From: Branchiostoma lanceolatum
Lineage: Eukaryota > Chordata > Leptocardii > Amphioxiformes > Branchiostomatidae
Reading direction: 5' to 3'
Assembly (NCBI RefSeq): GCF_035083965.1
Contig: NC_089723.1
Coordinates: forward strand, 6,967,501 to 7,031,500
DNA length: 64,000 nt
Of the stretch, positions 42,534 to 53,099 are shown piece after piece. The notes below the pieces were generated by a model that saw nothing but the letters and a program-made list of their open reading frames with translations, was not told the DNA's origin and did not search any database. Within the stretch, counting starts at the first letter, position 1; every line of letters starts with the position of its first letter. Position numbers and translations under genes: made by a program.

Positions 42534-45500
42534 CTGTGGGGCAAACACAAACATGTTAGTCTGTAATGCTTTAAATTTTTGTGATGTTTTATGTTTGCGG
42601 TTTTCAAGGTGGCCGCTTCACTGCAAACTTAAAACTGGTGTATCCATTACCAAACAGGTACCCTGGGAGACCAGACACCGTATATCGGCGCGCCACCAAG
42701 CACCGCACGCGCGCCTAAGCTTTCCCTGCCCGTACGTATTCGGCTAGCAGAGCTTGGGTTTACAGCGGAGAGTGGGGCGGGGTCGGTCTTCGGGGGCAGC
42801 GGGAGGGTGGGCCGGGAAAGCTTAGGCGCGCGTGCGGTGCTTGGTGGCGCACCGGTATACGGTGTCTGGTCTCCCAGGGTACCAAACAGTATGTGACTAT
42901 AGCACAACCACGGACTTAAAACCACCGTGAACACTCCATTTTCTTCCTACCACAAAATCAAATCCCTGTGAACTTAAAGGCATTCACAGTAACTTTCACC
43001 TTTGGTTCATAGGACTCAATATCTGACATATTGTGGTACAAACTAGCAGCAGGAAGCTTTTGTGCACTCAAAATAATGGACTAAATCATTTCATAGAAAT
43101 GAACACCATGATTAGTAAACATCAAAGGAAAACCACACACAAACACATATATACAAAATGCATAAACACAATACAAACTGAACTCAAATACACACAGATA
43201 CACACAGACTAATACAAAAAACGCCCCTGCAGTTCCAGAGGAAGCTGCTAGGGGGCCCAAACCTACACCACTTCTTTATTACATCACAAGCTATCTGCCA
43301 CCCAAAAATCAAGACCACAACACGTCCAGGTCAAAAGATACAAAAATTGAAGTTCTGCTGCAGTACCAAGGTCACATACCAGGAGGCCCAAAATTGACCT
43401 TGAACTTTGGCTTCATAACACCCGCCCACATACCAAATATCATCATAATCCATCAAAAGGCTCTTGCGTTATGCTGACTAGAGTGGTCCGAAAACACAAA
43501 CAGACAGACAAACAGACAAACAGACAGACACACCCAAAACAATATCTCCATTTTTCATGGAGATAACAAGCACTGACAGTACTGCCAAAAAATATTTTCA
43601 CGGTAGGAGTAGAAAGGAAGTTTTGCTGTGTTTTGAGTTAACAGTCCATGCAAGCTATTCACACAAAAAAAGAAAAAAAATTAAAACGACTGGGAATATT
43701 TCAAGGTTTACAGTACCTGTTGTCAGTGTCAGAGCTGTTCTTTTCACTGTCGTTACTCCCCCTGTTCATCTGCTCCAACATCTCCATTTGAGTCTCGATC
43801 ACTTGTCTCATCACCTGGATCATGGAACAAACCATCATTGTCGTCAAATAATGGAGAACAGCTAACGTTACATGAGAAAATTGAGAAAAACACAACAAAA
43901 CATCATAGATTGAACTCATTGGGCTTGAAGGCTTGTCCATCCCATCTCTGATAAATACATTCAACAAAAGATATACAGATTCAAAGCCTGGAGACAGAAC
44001 TCTAAGAATGTGATACTGTCTTATTTTTCTGATTCCTGAACACAACTGATAACACTCAAGTTACAGTGCTAATGGTCACTTGCAGTAGATCTATTTGCTC
44101 AACAAACTTTACATTACAAGCAACAAACCAGCAGGCACGTGGCAATACAGCAGCTGGTTATATTACACTGAATGACCTGTCACACCTAACCTTTGCATAT
44201 CTAACTGTAAGCATGGTCTAGATAAATGTATAGCGCTCGTTCTCATTTAAATGTACACATTTTGTAATCTCCGTTACCGTTAGAAGTAAGACGTTCCTGA
44301 CATTAAATATGCCACATATAAGGTACCAAAATGCCGTTTTTAAAAGCTAGAAAAGTTGTAAGTCGTCATAAAAACTACAGTTTGACATCTTATATGTGGC
44401 ATAATCCTAATGCCAGGAACGTCTTATTTCAATCGGTATCGGAGATTACAAAATGTGTACATTAAATGAGAACTAGCGATAGGTCAAAGTCTGATGTAAT
44501 ATCACCTCAGTTGCTGATCTCTTTGTGATGTGGACATTCTTTGCTCTGTAGGACTGTCTCCGGCGTTTGTAGTCCCTCAGTTCGGCCAAGATCTCCAAGT
44601 GACTCTTCTCACTTTTCCCGTCACCCTCTGAAGTAGGAAACAAAAGTTCGTACTAAGTGTTCCATGATTTTCCATTAATTCCTGTTTCATAAGACTCATC
44701 AAAAGATGATAATTAAGATATAAATATATGACTGTGTGTATCTCAAGTACTGTAAATGCAGAAATGTTCGTGGTCGTTTTTGCAATAAGCTCTTTGTCGT
44801 GAACTTAAAACCTCCATAACGGTTTTGTTCCGTTTTATTCTGAACCTCCTAGCGAGGTATAAGTCTGCGACTGTTCAGAATAAAACAGTTTCGCGGAAAT
44901 GTCATCATTAACGCAAAAGCGTTACGGGACCGGTTGACATTGATGTTTATGACGTCAAACATCCGGGTACATGAGGTTCGCGGCGTCACTTGGGCTTAAG
45001 CACGGGAAAGAGTGAAAGTTTTTAGCTGTCAATCGGATTTTCGGCCACGGTTTTGAATCGTAAGATCTTGCTATGACCCCCAAGTCAAGTTCTAACAACA
45101 AACTTTCTGTATCTATATAGCCAGTATAACCGCCCTTCGGCGTAACACACCGGGCTGCATTTTTACATTAGCCGTAAGCTTATTAAAAAAAAAAGAATTT
45201 TGAGCCCTGAAATATCATCTATCACTGTGAGGATGCAGCTGTGTACCTTGTTTTTGCACAGTTTCTGCCAAGTCAGCAGTAAGAGTGCTGTCTTCCGCAG
45301 AGATTGTAGGTCTGTTGTTGACATCTTTTGACTGTTGAACCACGTAATTATGCATGGCTAGTCTCTGGGCAGGAGTCAGTTCTTCATCCTTCAAGGGAGG
45401 TCTCCTCTCTTTATTAAAACAGTGAAAAAAGATTAGTCAAAGTCAGCTACATGCATTCCAGTTACATCTACTCCTAGTACAGTCAAAACTGTCCAGGAAG

Positions 45501-48500
45501 ACCACTCAGGGGACCAATAAAATCTGGTCACTATGGACAGGTGGTCGATTCTAGAATGCTTGTGTCATTAAGCCCCATCACAAATAAGAAATTTAGCTCG
45601 GCCGACGTGTTGGCGAGCTTCAAATGTGCATTTTCGGCCGAAGTACGACCGATGTCCTGTCGATTACGCGGGCTTTGGATGATTTTTAGCAATAAAAGTT
45701 GATCCAAATATTGACCTTTTACCAGGTTAGTCGATACTGACTTTGTCCATGTCTAAGAGATGGTACCATCTCATGGGGGATTTGTAGTTTATAGTGTTCA
45801 ACGTACGTCGCCCGAGATTTTCATCGGAAAATACGGTCCACGCTCGGGCGATTTTAAAATTCGGCGAGCTTCAGGCGATCTACAAAGTCGGCCGACGCTC
45901 GCATGAATTGTGATGCCGGCTTTAGGAAAAATTATCCAAGAGACAGCCAAAAAGTGATCACAATGGCCAGGTGGTCCTTATGTAGAGGTGGTCACGTGTA
46001 CAGGTTTGACTGTACATGTATATCTGCTTATCATTCTATCATTCTGCAGAAATAAATGCTTAATTGATACAAGTGGTAGACTATCATTTAGCAGCCATCT
46101 CAAGTAATGGCTGATTTTATTTCACACTTTATATCACCTATTATCTATTATTATATGACAGGGATGTCGCCAGCAACTTCAATCACACTTTACGATATCA
46201 GGTTTAAAATTAATTTGATAATCTTACCCACGATGTAAAGTGGAAAGAATGTCTGTCAAACACAAACTACTAATGAAATAGTCTCAGGGGACATCCCTGG
46301 TTTCAGACTGTACAACCAGTACAATTTAATCTTATCAAGTACTTATCAACTTCTACTGTTGAACTTATTGTGCACCAGTACCATTATGATGTAAGTACTG
46401 ACACTTGGAGTGCAAAGGTAAAAAAAAAATCTCACAACTACCAAAACCTTTTCATGCTCCAAATGTGGTATATGTAGCATTTCATACTTCAAATTATTTT
46501 TTCCTTGAGTCGGTTAACTTTCCAACGTAGCCAAGAAAAAAACGAACCATGATGTCTCATCACATAATACAAAATAAATTAGATCAAGCAACTGGATAAA
46601 TTCTCTAAATAGTCAGAATGATGTTTCAAGTAGCATCCACTCTTTCATCAGTGACTTAGAAAGAGTATTATAGTCTCCTATGTATAAATAAGTATCTGGA
46701 TTGATATATTGTTTTTAGACTCACTGTAAATGCAGAAATGTCTGCGGTGGTTTTAAATTCACGGTTTTCACGGTGAACTCTTCAGCGTGAACTTAAAACC
46801 ACAGCGAACCTTTTGCCCAACTATAACTGTAGCGCGCTACTATTGTTTCAAACATGAACTTTAAACAACCACGAACACTCCATTCTCTCCCTACAGTGAA
46901 ATAAGAACCACGCGAACTTAAATGCAGTATTTTACAGTATTCTCAGACACTGATGGAAGTTGGAGGATGCTGTCTGAAACGTGTAACGAGAATTTATCAA
47001 GTAGATTGATTTATCTTTAATTACATAATGTTTTACCTATATGTCTATCCTTCATTGGCCCATGATGTCTCATTATGTATGATACTATAACAGAATGTCA
47101 CCCTACTAAATGTACATATGTACAACATGTAGGTAATGCTACTATTAAGTCTTGGAAGGATATGCGAGGTATAGGATACAAGAGTTTATAACAGTGATCA
47201 TGAGGATGTACATGAGGTTGTTCAGGGAAGACTCTACACTCACCACTTTAGCTGAAAAACAACAGAGCACCATAACAATCACATGAACTGGGCAGTCTAA
47301 CTATCTTTGTCCTCGTTAACACCCCTATTCCACTAGTGCGGCGACCTCACCGTGACAAAGCATAGAAATAATCACGTGATCATGTCTAAATGTATTCTGG
47401 CATTGTGACGTCACGCGGCTGGAAGTTACTGAAAATTGTCAACAGAAAACGATTACGGCTGGATTCTGGGCTGATCATTGGGTGGTACAAATAAATAAAA
47501 TACTCCTTTTGAGACTTGTTTCTGTGCTCTTTTTAAATGCCAAAATTATGAAATAATGATGCAAATGTGCTAATATGGGGAGGTAATTGTCAATTTCATA
47601 TAGATTGCTTTATCCAGAATATTTCCAGTTTTACCCATTGAAATTGCTTTGGGCACCTTTAATGCTCATGTAAATTTCAAAGTTACTTTTTGACAGAGTG
47701 CTCAAAGAATTTCATTAAAAAAAAAATCTTTCAATGTTTTGTGTGTTTTGTTTTCTTTTCACTCATACTTTTTACATTTTGCATAACAATTGCCATTACT
47801 ATGAAGGCAAGGGTTACACAAGTTAAATTAAGGTCGTAGCGAGGTTGTAGCGCGATCGCGTCTAGTGGAATGTGGGTGTTAGTAATCCTACGCAATAAAT
47901 CCATGCAAAGAAAACAACTAATCTTATATTCATAATCTTATATAATAGTAATACAAATTTTGAAGTTTTATCATTTGCACAAAAAAGCATACAACAACAC
48001 TACACAATGCATGCCATATGATTATGTTTTTAAAGAAAAAAAACTTTGCAACTACAAAAAGATACTGGCACATCATTAAAAAACATTTCATAAACCAATG
48101 CTTTTTATGCAAATTGGTTATAAAAGATGTTGAAGCTAGATCATTATTTGATTCAAAGGCCAAAGAACAAAGACTACTAAATATCACACAAGCATGAGTG
48201 CATGCATAGATGAAAAAAGTCTGTCTTGTTACAAACACTTCTTTTTCAGCAGCTCAAAGCAAAGACTGCTAAACATCAGACAAGCATGTCTGCATGCATA
48301 GATTAAACAAATCTGTCTTCTTACAACACTTCTACTTCAGAAACTGAGAAAAAAGACTGCCAAACATCACACAAGCATGTATATTCATGCATAGATGAAA
48401 CAAGTCTGTCTTGTTATAACGTCTTCTACTTCAGAAACTCAGAACAAAGACTACGTAACTACATTACCAAACATCAGACAATCATGTATTCATGCATAGA

Positions 48501-51500
48501 AGAAACAAGTGTGTCTTGTTACAAACACTTCTACTTCAGCAGCTCTTCTTGAAAATCTCAATCTGAAAAACAAGTCATCTATGAAAGAAAAGTCACTTTA
48601 GCATTTCAGGAAACAGTTAATGAAGTGATTCTACAGACAACCCACCTTCAGGCGAAGCAGATGACACAGTCTCTGTAAAACTCATCTGACTGTTGTTGCG
48701 TCTTCCCTGGAAAACAAAATAGGCAAAGGAAACAATGGGTTTCTCAGGAGAAATAACTATTCAGTCTACATGTACAACTCTAAATACAAATGTGCCTGTC
48801 TACTGCACTGATTATGTAAAATGTAACACATCAACCATCTTTTTATACTGATACTGAAGAAAATGACTGGTAATTACTGCATCGCTATACATTTTGGTTG
48901 GTCCACAGAAGTTTGCTATCTGTTAACATTACACAGATATTCCTAAAAGTACATTGACATGCTATGTACAAACTACAATGACTGTAATTAGTGTAAATGC
49001 AGAAATGTTCGTGGGGATTTAATTTCGCAGTAGGGAGAAAATGGAGTGTTCACGTTGGTTTTGAGTTCGTGTTTGAAACAATAGTTAGCGCTTAAGTCAA
49101 ACAATGAAAACGGCTTTTTGCGGTGGTTTTAAGTTCGCGGTAAAGAGTTCACGGTGAAACAGTTGCCGCGAAAACCGCGAACATGAAACCACCGTGAACA
49201 TTTCTGTATTTACAGTATGTCATACAATGTACTTTATTTGCAGGTCTGGTGAAAAGAGCTGACTGGAAATTATGTGTTGACAGTACATTGTAATAGCAAA
49301 ACAGAATCTGACCTGTTCAGCTGATATGCCGCCCCAACTTGAACTTGAAGAAGCACACTGGGAAATAACCTTCTCCTGAATGTCTCTGTCTACACAAGGA
49401 GAATCCAGTCAAAAATCAACTATAAGTATAACTACTTCAGACTTATTGATCAATAATGAATCAATACAAAAAACATAAATTAGTTTTAACATTTCAAAAC
49501 TGAGTAACATTAATATCAAGTCAATTTAAGGTGAATGTTAAATTCAAGGAAAGATACACAGTCATCATTCTTGATTACCAAATGAGAAATACTCAACTGT
49601 CGTCTGACTACTGCATGAGTACCACTACTGAAAGAGTAACTTTCCAGTACAGTACCTGTGTCCAACACCTGTTAAAGGCAGGCTAAACTTAATTTCGTAA
49701 AGCATACTGCAGTATGTTAAATATACCACTAAGACAAGTTCTATTTATTTATTTATTTATTTATTCATTCATTTCGATTTACCACATTTGTGGAAGGATT
49801 GACATAATAGGTGAACTATCATATATCAACTACTATATATGTTCTGACTTCTTTTACATGAGTCCATCATAGATTAGCATTTTTACAATATTTGAAATTC
49901 GCGGTGTGGTGATGTAATACTGGCAATGTCCAAAGACCTTTGACCTTTGTGATGTCAGATTCCGAGTCGGCCACACCTGCACCATAGGAATTACTCCAGA
50001 CGCCATTCCTCCGACTCGGAATCTGACGTCACAAAGGTCAAAGGGCTTTGGACATCACCAGTATTACATCACCACACCGCGAATTTCAAAAGTTGTAAAA
50101 ACGCTAATCTATGATGGACTCATGTAAAAGAAGTCAGAACTGGTCTTAGTGGTATATTCAACATACGGCATTATGCTTTACGAAATTAAGTTAAGTCTGC
50201 CTTTAAAGGTACCAGTCACAGGTACTGTACTTGAAAGTTGTAAACATGTACTAGTAAATTGCTTAGAGTTAAAATAACTACAAATTTGCTATCATTCGCA
50301 GCGTTGGGAAAATTTCAGCGCTGAGATGGAGTGCGACCGGTTTTGATTTTATTTGTCTTTCTCAAGAATGACACAGATACAAACCACTCCTCCTTTTATA
50401 CTTTTTCTGTGCCCCCCCCCCCCCCCCAAAAAAAAAATTGGTACCATTAGGTCTATCAAAGAATGTTTGGACATTAGAACAAGCAATGTATAAGTATATG
50501 ACATGTGATATTTCGATATGTTGCTCTATCCCATATGATTGTGTGTAATCAAACTCATCTTATGCACTTATTCATTTGTATGTATGTATGTAGTAGACCT
50601 TACAAAAGTCGCTGTGCTTTTGTTGTGTCAATAAAGATCTTCTAAAGCCAAATGTTTTGCTAAATTGCTCTGCCAGTGATAGTTGTTCCAGACCCTGTCT
50701 GCAGGAGCCGGTACTGCAGCATACAGGCAACACTTACCAACCATGACTGGTACAACTGACTGGGAGTTGGTGTAACAGGCAACACTTACCAACCATGACT
50801 GGTACAACTGACTGGGAGTTGGTGTAACAGGCAACACTTACCAACCATGACTGGTACAACTGACTGGGAGTTGGTGTAGTAGAATTGGGAGCTCTCTTTC
50901 ATCTTCTCCTACAGTATAAAACAATTTAAATGTACATTCCTTAATACACAAATACAAGTACAACCTTGTTAACAACACTAGTTAGATTTAGTCAGTATTC
51001 CTTTCTAGTATATGTACTACAATGTACTACTAGTATTTGTGGCTGCCATACACAAGATAAAGCTAGTACTATAAAAGTAAATTTGCACAAGATGTACACT
51101 AATACTAAAAGTACATTAATTCAGACTACATGTTTTTCTAAATTCGCTAATTTCATTGCCTTAAAAAAGGACACAATGAATATGAAAGAAGTCGCCCTTG
51201 ACTTAAACTATTTGTTATTCTTGTATGTACATGATAGATGATATAATAAATTACTGTAAATCCAAAAATGTTTGCGGTGGTTTTATGCTTGCAGTTTTTG
51301 CGGTAAGCTCTCTACTGCAAATTAAAACCAAGCAAATCTAATTGCATTTACAGTACTAAGCTGTACAGCTGTATGCTGTACCTTTTCTCTAGGGGAAGGG
51401 CTAGGAAACTTGCTACCCTATGTGGCATTAGGCACTACAAGTTGAATAACAACAAACAACGGACCCTTTCCTCAGCATTATACCCAGCCTTAGCCAGCCT

Positions 51501-53098
51501 GCAGTCCTTCACATGTTCTGCTAGCCTGGATGGCGGGACACGGTGTGCAGAATCCAGCGGGCACAACACCATGTCCTGAAAGAAAGAGGTAAATAGAATA
51601 ACATGCATTTTCTGTCAGTCAGTCTAAAAGACAGACAGATAGACAGAGAGATAGACATGACATACATCATACAATTACATACTAGTACATATACACTGAG
51701 ACACTTATAATTACATTGTTAGCAGAGTGGTAGATGAACATACTGGAATTAATCAACAGGGATATCAGTGAACAAAAGCCTTCATATCATGAAAATACTT
51801 TATCTTTAGTCTTGAATGCAATAGCATGACTACTAACATTACTAAAGTGAGTGATTGAGTGTGTGTATGTGTGAGTGAGTGTGTGAGTGAGTGAGTGAGT
51901 GAGTGAGTGAGTGAGTGAGTGAGTGAGTGAGTGAGAGTGAAGAGAAATTACTACTAGTAACGGGCGGGTGCCTAAGTCCGGTAGTACCCTAAGTCCGATA
52001 TATTTTTAAATCTTATTATTACTATGTTGTGCACGGGTGCATGCACATGATGATGATAGGTAGTTATGGACTATGCCTCTGTGTAAAAAAAATACAAGGT
52101 CAAAAAGTGTGTCAAGGTTGATAGCTCAAACAGCTAACGATTGAAATATTTGTATGAATTTGACGCTACTCTCGGTGGTTGACGAGAGAACTTCTCGAGA
52201 ACATGGCCTTCAAAAATGTTAAATCATTTAGTTTAAGATGCGGAATGTGGAAGAATACCACCACATGTATGAAGCTCGTTTATTAAACTTGTCAAAAAAC
52301 ACACCTGTGTCCTGCCTGTGTCTTTGAACTTGGTATAATCTAGGCTTAATGTCACGTAACGTGCGTACACTGGCACTCCTCCGCCATCTTTACCAGTCAC
52401 GTGATTCGAAGTCATGTGATCATCGAACGCAACCCAACACGTCCCTCACTTCCCTCACCACACATGCTTCAGATTGCAGTTTAGCGCTCTTCCGCATGAA
52501 GTCGCGGTAAGTAAATGTTACTGGGGTATCTATTTGACGTTTTAGTGTATATAAGTTGAACTTTGACAACTAAAGATACGATTGTTGAACGTGAAGATTC
52601 CAAAACACGCTATGCATCAATTTATATACAATCGAATGCCTGGATTGAATTCGAACACCACAAGGTTAAAACAATCAAGCGCTAATTTTGGTTTAATAAG
52701 TAGGTAACAATATGATTGGAGTTGGTGACATCGTTTTTCATTGCATATTACACACGATATTAAACAAATTGAGTGTTCTCTGTTTGACATTTGAGGTGTG
52801 TGTTAGTATGGTTCCTGAAAAATGGCTTCGAAGTTCGAGGCAGTCATGTCTATTTCTTTAACACTAGTGGATGGGTGTCTCTTGTCCTGAATTCAGGAGT
52901 TTATCTGCCAAATTCAGTGTACCACAAAAGTGATGAACTTACAACGTAGGCTGTTTTGTCGTCTGTCCATCCGAGCCGCTGTAGGATACCGCTTAGTTTC
53001 CCCCTACTGCTATCCAGGTAACACGACAGTTCCTCTAGCTGGTCTTCTCTGCTGGTCTCATGATTTTCCAGCTTGTGCATGGTTTTGGATGTCAACAT
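42332..53098 (-). CDS. SNRNP48: U11/U12 snRNP 48 kDa protein (U11-48K)
   Basis: Nine exons on the minus strand: 52943-53098, 51465-51575, 50842-50908, 49313-49389, 48646-48706, 45247-45408, 44506-44627, 43717-43814 and 42332-42533. All eight junctions are in phase, giving 351 aa (human about 340). The protein is part of the U11/U12 di-snRNP of the nuclear minor spliceosome; in the family its CHHC zinc finger binds the U12-type 5' splice site with U11 snRNA. Seen: an N-terminal QLEELSCYLDSS...GWTDD block; CHHC finger C-P-L-D-S-A-H, H, C in exon 2; a PLKDEELTPAQRLAMHNYVV block in exon 6; the near-invariant SHLEILAELRDYKRRRQSYR and AKNVHITKRSATE in exon 7; MRQVIETQMEMLEQM in exon 8; and an RS/RH-rich tail in exon 9. 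Every intron is GT-AG and large repeats fill several of them. Start chosen at 53098; an ATG six codons on (53080) is also possible. Confidence 0.93.
42575..42975. mobile_element. TCGCGG-type MITE split by a GC-rich element
   Basis: GTTTGCGGTTTTCAAGGTGG and GCAAACTTAAAACTGG on the left, GGACTTAAAACCACCGTGAA on the right, with a 225-bp foreign palindrome between. Lies in the last SNRNP48 intron. Confidence 0.75.
42658..42882. mobile_element. GC-rich element with about 65-bp TIRs and CAAACAG target duplication
   Basis: GTACCCTGGGAGACCAGACA then CCGTATA at the left, with GGTGTCTGGTCTCCCAGGGT then AC at the right. The inner arm is CACCGCACGCGCGCCTAAGC and its complement. CAAACAG is on both sides (42651-42657 and 42883-42889). 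Confidence 0.85.
42976..43207. other. SNRNP48 intron, no element seen
   Basis: CA-rich stretch near 43130-43200; nothing else. Confidence 0.35.
43208..43566 (-). repeat. Dispersed repeat family A, copy 4 (reversed)
   Basis: The reverse complement begins TTATCTCCATGAAAAATGGA (43566 downward) and contains GGTACTGCAGCAGAACTTCA. Confidence 0.8.
43717..43814 (-). CDS. SNRNP48: SNRNP48 exon 8
   Basis: VMRQVIETQMEMLEQMNRGS then NDSEKNSSDTDN; continues the family helix and enters the acidic linker. Donor GTACTG, phase 2. Confidence 0.9.
44231..44480. mobile_element. Foldback MITE, about 100-bp arms
   Basis: TAGCGCTCGTTCTCATTTAA at the left and TTAAATGAGAACTAGCGA at the right. The arms share ACACATTTTGTAATCTCCG and GACGTTCCTG. 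In SNRNP48 intron 7. Confidence 0.8.
44506..44627 (-). CDS. SNRNP48: SNRNP48 exon 7 (most conserved block)
   Basis: Encodes EGDGKSEK then SHLEILAELRDYKRRRQSYR and AKNVHITKRSATE, the diagnostic stretch for the family. Acceptor CCTACTTCAG, donor GTGATA. Confidence 0.93.
44752..44830. repeat. TCGCGG-type MITE, partial
   Basis: TACTGTAAATGCAGAAATGT then TCGTGGTCG and GTGAACTTAAAACCTCC. Only one half is present. Confidence 0.6.
45110..45160. repeat. Fragment shared with the 20.8 kb satellite flank
   Basis: CCGCCCTTCGGCGTAACACA on the plus strand is the reverse complement of TGTGTTACGCCGAAGGGCGG at 20823-20842. The match continues for about 25 further bases on one side. Confidence 0.7.
45247..45408 (-). 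CDS. SNRNP48: SNRNP48 exon 6
   Basis: 54 codons with RRPPLKDEELTPAQRLAMHN then YVVQQSKD, corresponding to the conserved mid-region of U11-48K. Donor CAAG|GTACAC. The acceptor tract is poor in pyrimidines (AATAAAG). Confidence 0.85.
45574..45925. mobile_element. Palindromic element family D, long copy
   Basis: CCCCATCACAAATAAGAAAT and TCGGCCGACGTGTTGGCGAG at the left; AAAGTCGGCCGACGCTCGCA then TGAATTGTGATGCCGGC at the right. Internal TTTTCGGCCGAAGTACGACC. In SNRNP48 intron 5. Confidence 0.7.
45926..46727. other. SNRNP48 intron 5, no clear element
   Basis: AT-rich. A scrap near 46585 (GATCAAGCAACTGGATAAAT) recurs near 9395. Confidence 0.35.
46728..46935. mobile_element. TCGCGG-type MITE, copy
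   Basis: CTGTAAATGCAGAAATGTCT then GCGGTGGTTTTAAATTC at the left; ACGCGAACTTAAATGCAGTA at the right. Confidence 0.75.
47325..47882. mobile_element. MITE family B, copy 5, interrupted
   Basis: CACCCCTATTCCACTAGTGC at the left and CTAGTGGAATGTGGGTGTTA at the right. The core resumes at about 47692 with TGACAGAGTGCTCAAAGAAT after an unrelated stretch of about 340 bp. Confidence 0.7.
48155..48560. repeat. Degenerate tandem repeat, about 80-100 bp, 4 copies
   Basis: AAAGACTACTAAATATCACA, AAAGACTGCTAAACATCAGA, AAAGACTGCCAAACATCACA and AAAGACTACG...CCAAACATCAGACA. Each is followed by a GCATGCATAGAT or similar block, then TCTGTCTTGTTACAA and CTTCTACTTCAG. In SNRNP48 intron 5, just past exon 5. Confidence 0.85.
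48646..48706 (-). CDS. SNRNP48: SNRNP48 exon 5
   Basis: Encodes GRRNNSQMSFTETVSSASPE; acceptor TTTTCCAG, donor GTGGGT, leaving phase 1 to match exon 6. Confidence 0.75.
48988..49216. mobile_element. TCGCGG-type MITE, full copy
   Basis: AGTGTAAATGCAGAAATGTT at the left; AACATGAAACCACCGTGAAC then TTTACAGTAT at the right. Confidence 0.8.
49313..49389 (-). CDS. SNRNP48: SNRNP48 exon 4
   Basis: Encodes RDIQEKVISQCASSSSSWGG then ISAEQ; acceptor GTGTAG, donor GTCAGA. Low-complexity serine run. No strong family motif, but phase fits both neighbours. Confidence 0.75.
49655..50233. mobile_element. Large foldback element with insertion in one arm
   Basis: Left arm from GTACCTGTGTCC through TTAATTTCGTAAAGCATACT and CACCACACCGCGAATTTCAA (its complement at 49898); right arm back through ATGCTTTACGAAATTAAG to GGTACTG. 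The arms are over 200 bp and nearly complementary, with a short loop near 49965-50010. The left arm is broken by about 110 bp (49741-49850) containing a TTTA run and ACCACATTTGTGGAAGGATT, a SINE tail. In SNRNP48 intron 3. Confidence 0.85.
50410..50440. repeat. Poly-C then poly-A tract
   Basis: A run of about 18 C followed by 9 A within the intron. Confidence 0.9.
50724..50880 (-). repeat. 52-bp tandem triplication of an SNRNP48 exon end
   Basis: On the plus strand CAGGCAACACTTACCAACCA starts at 50724, 50776 and 50828. On the minus strand each unit holds the end of exon 3 plus its GTTG|GTAAGT donor. Confidence 0.95.
50842..50908 (-). CDS. SNRNP48: SNRNP48 exon 3
   Basis: EKMKESSQFYYTNSQSVVPV then MV; ends GTTG|GTAAGT in phase 1. 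Its last about 50 bases, donor included, are repeated twice more downstream (see 50724-50880). Confidence 0.85.
51253..51356. repeat. TCGCGG-type MITE, shortened
   Basis: TACTGTAAATCCAAAAATGT then TTGCGGTGGTTTTATGC at the left; ATTGCATTTACAGTA at the right. The GC-rich middle is lost. Confidence 0.65.
51465..51575 (-). CDS. SNRNP48: SNRNP48 exon 2 (CHHC zinc finger)
   Basis: 37 codons, phase 0 at both ends, from DMVLCPLDSAHRVP to AGYNAEER. The four zinc ligands are Cys, His, His and Cys at spacings 7, 10 and 4. The donor is GG|GTCCGT, a weak site. Reading on would hit a stop nine codons later, so an exon end here is required. Confidence 0.88.
51845..51940. repeat. (GTGA)n microsatellite
   Basis: Long uninterrupted run of GTGA with a GTGT interruption near its start. 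Confidence 0.95.
52300..52520. promoter_or_regulatory. Possible promoter-like segment within SNRNP48 intron 1
   Basis: Higher GC, a CACGTGA E-box at about 52396, a minus-strand AAGATGGCGGAGG (YY1-like, often near start sites), and plus-strand CCGCATGAAGTCGCG followed by GTAAGT. Could be an alternative first exon or an unrelated transcript start. No coding extension fits the SNRNP48 phase better than exon 1 at 53098. Confidence 0.3.
52943..53098 (-). CDS. SNRNP48: SNRNP48 exon 1
   Basis: 52 codons ending DDKTAYV, donor GTAAGT. The helical LEELSCYLDSSRGKLSGILQ block aligns by eye with the family N-terminus. A 5' UTR exon was not found. Confidence 0.8.
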
Positions 53099-53099
53099 A

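Noticed and set aside
52305-52415. Minus frame ending GRTQ at a GTGTGT donor as an extra SNRNP48 exon
   Set aside because: It is in phase, but exon 1 (53098) joins exon 2 directly and matches the family order; no conserved residues would be added. Kept only as a possible alternative start region.
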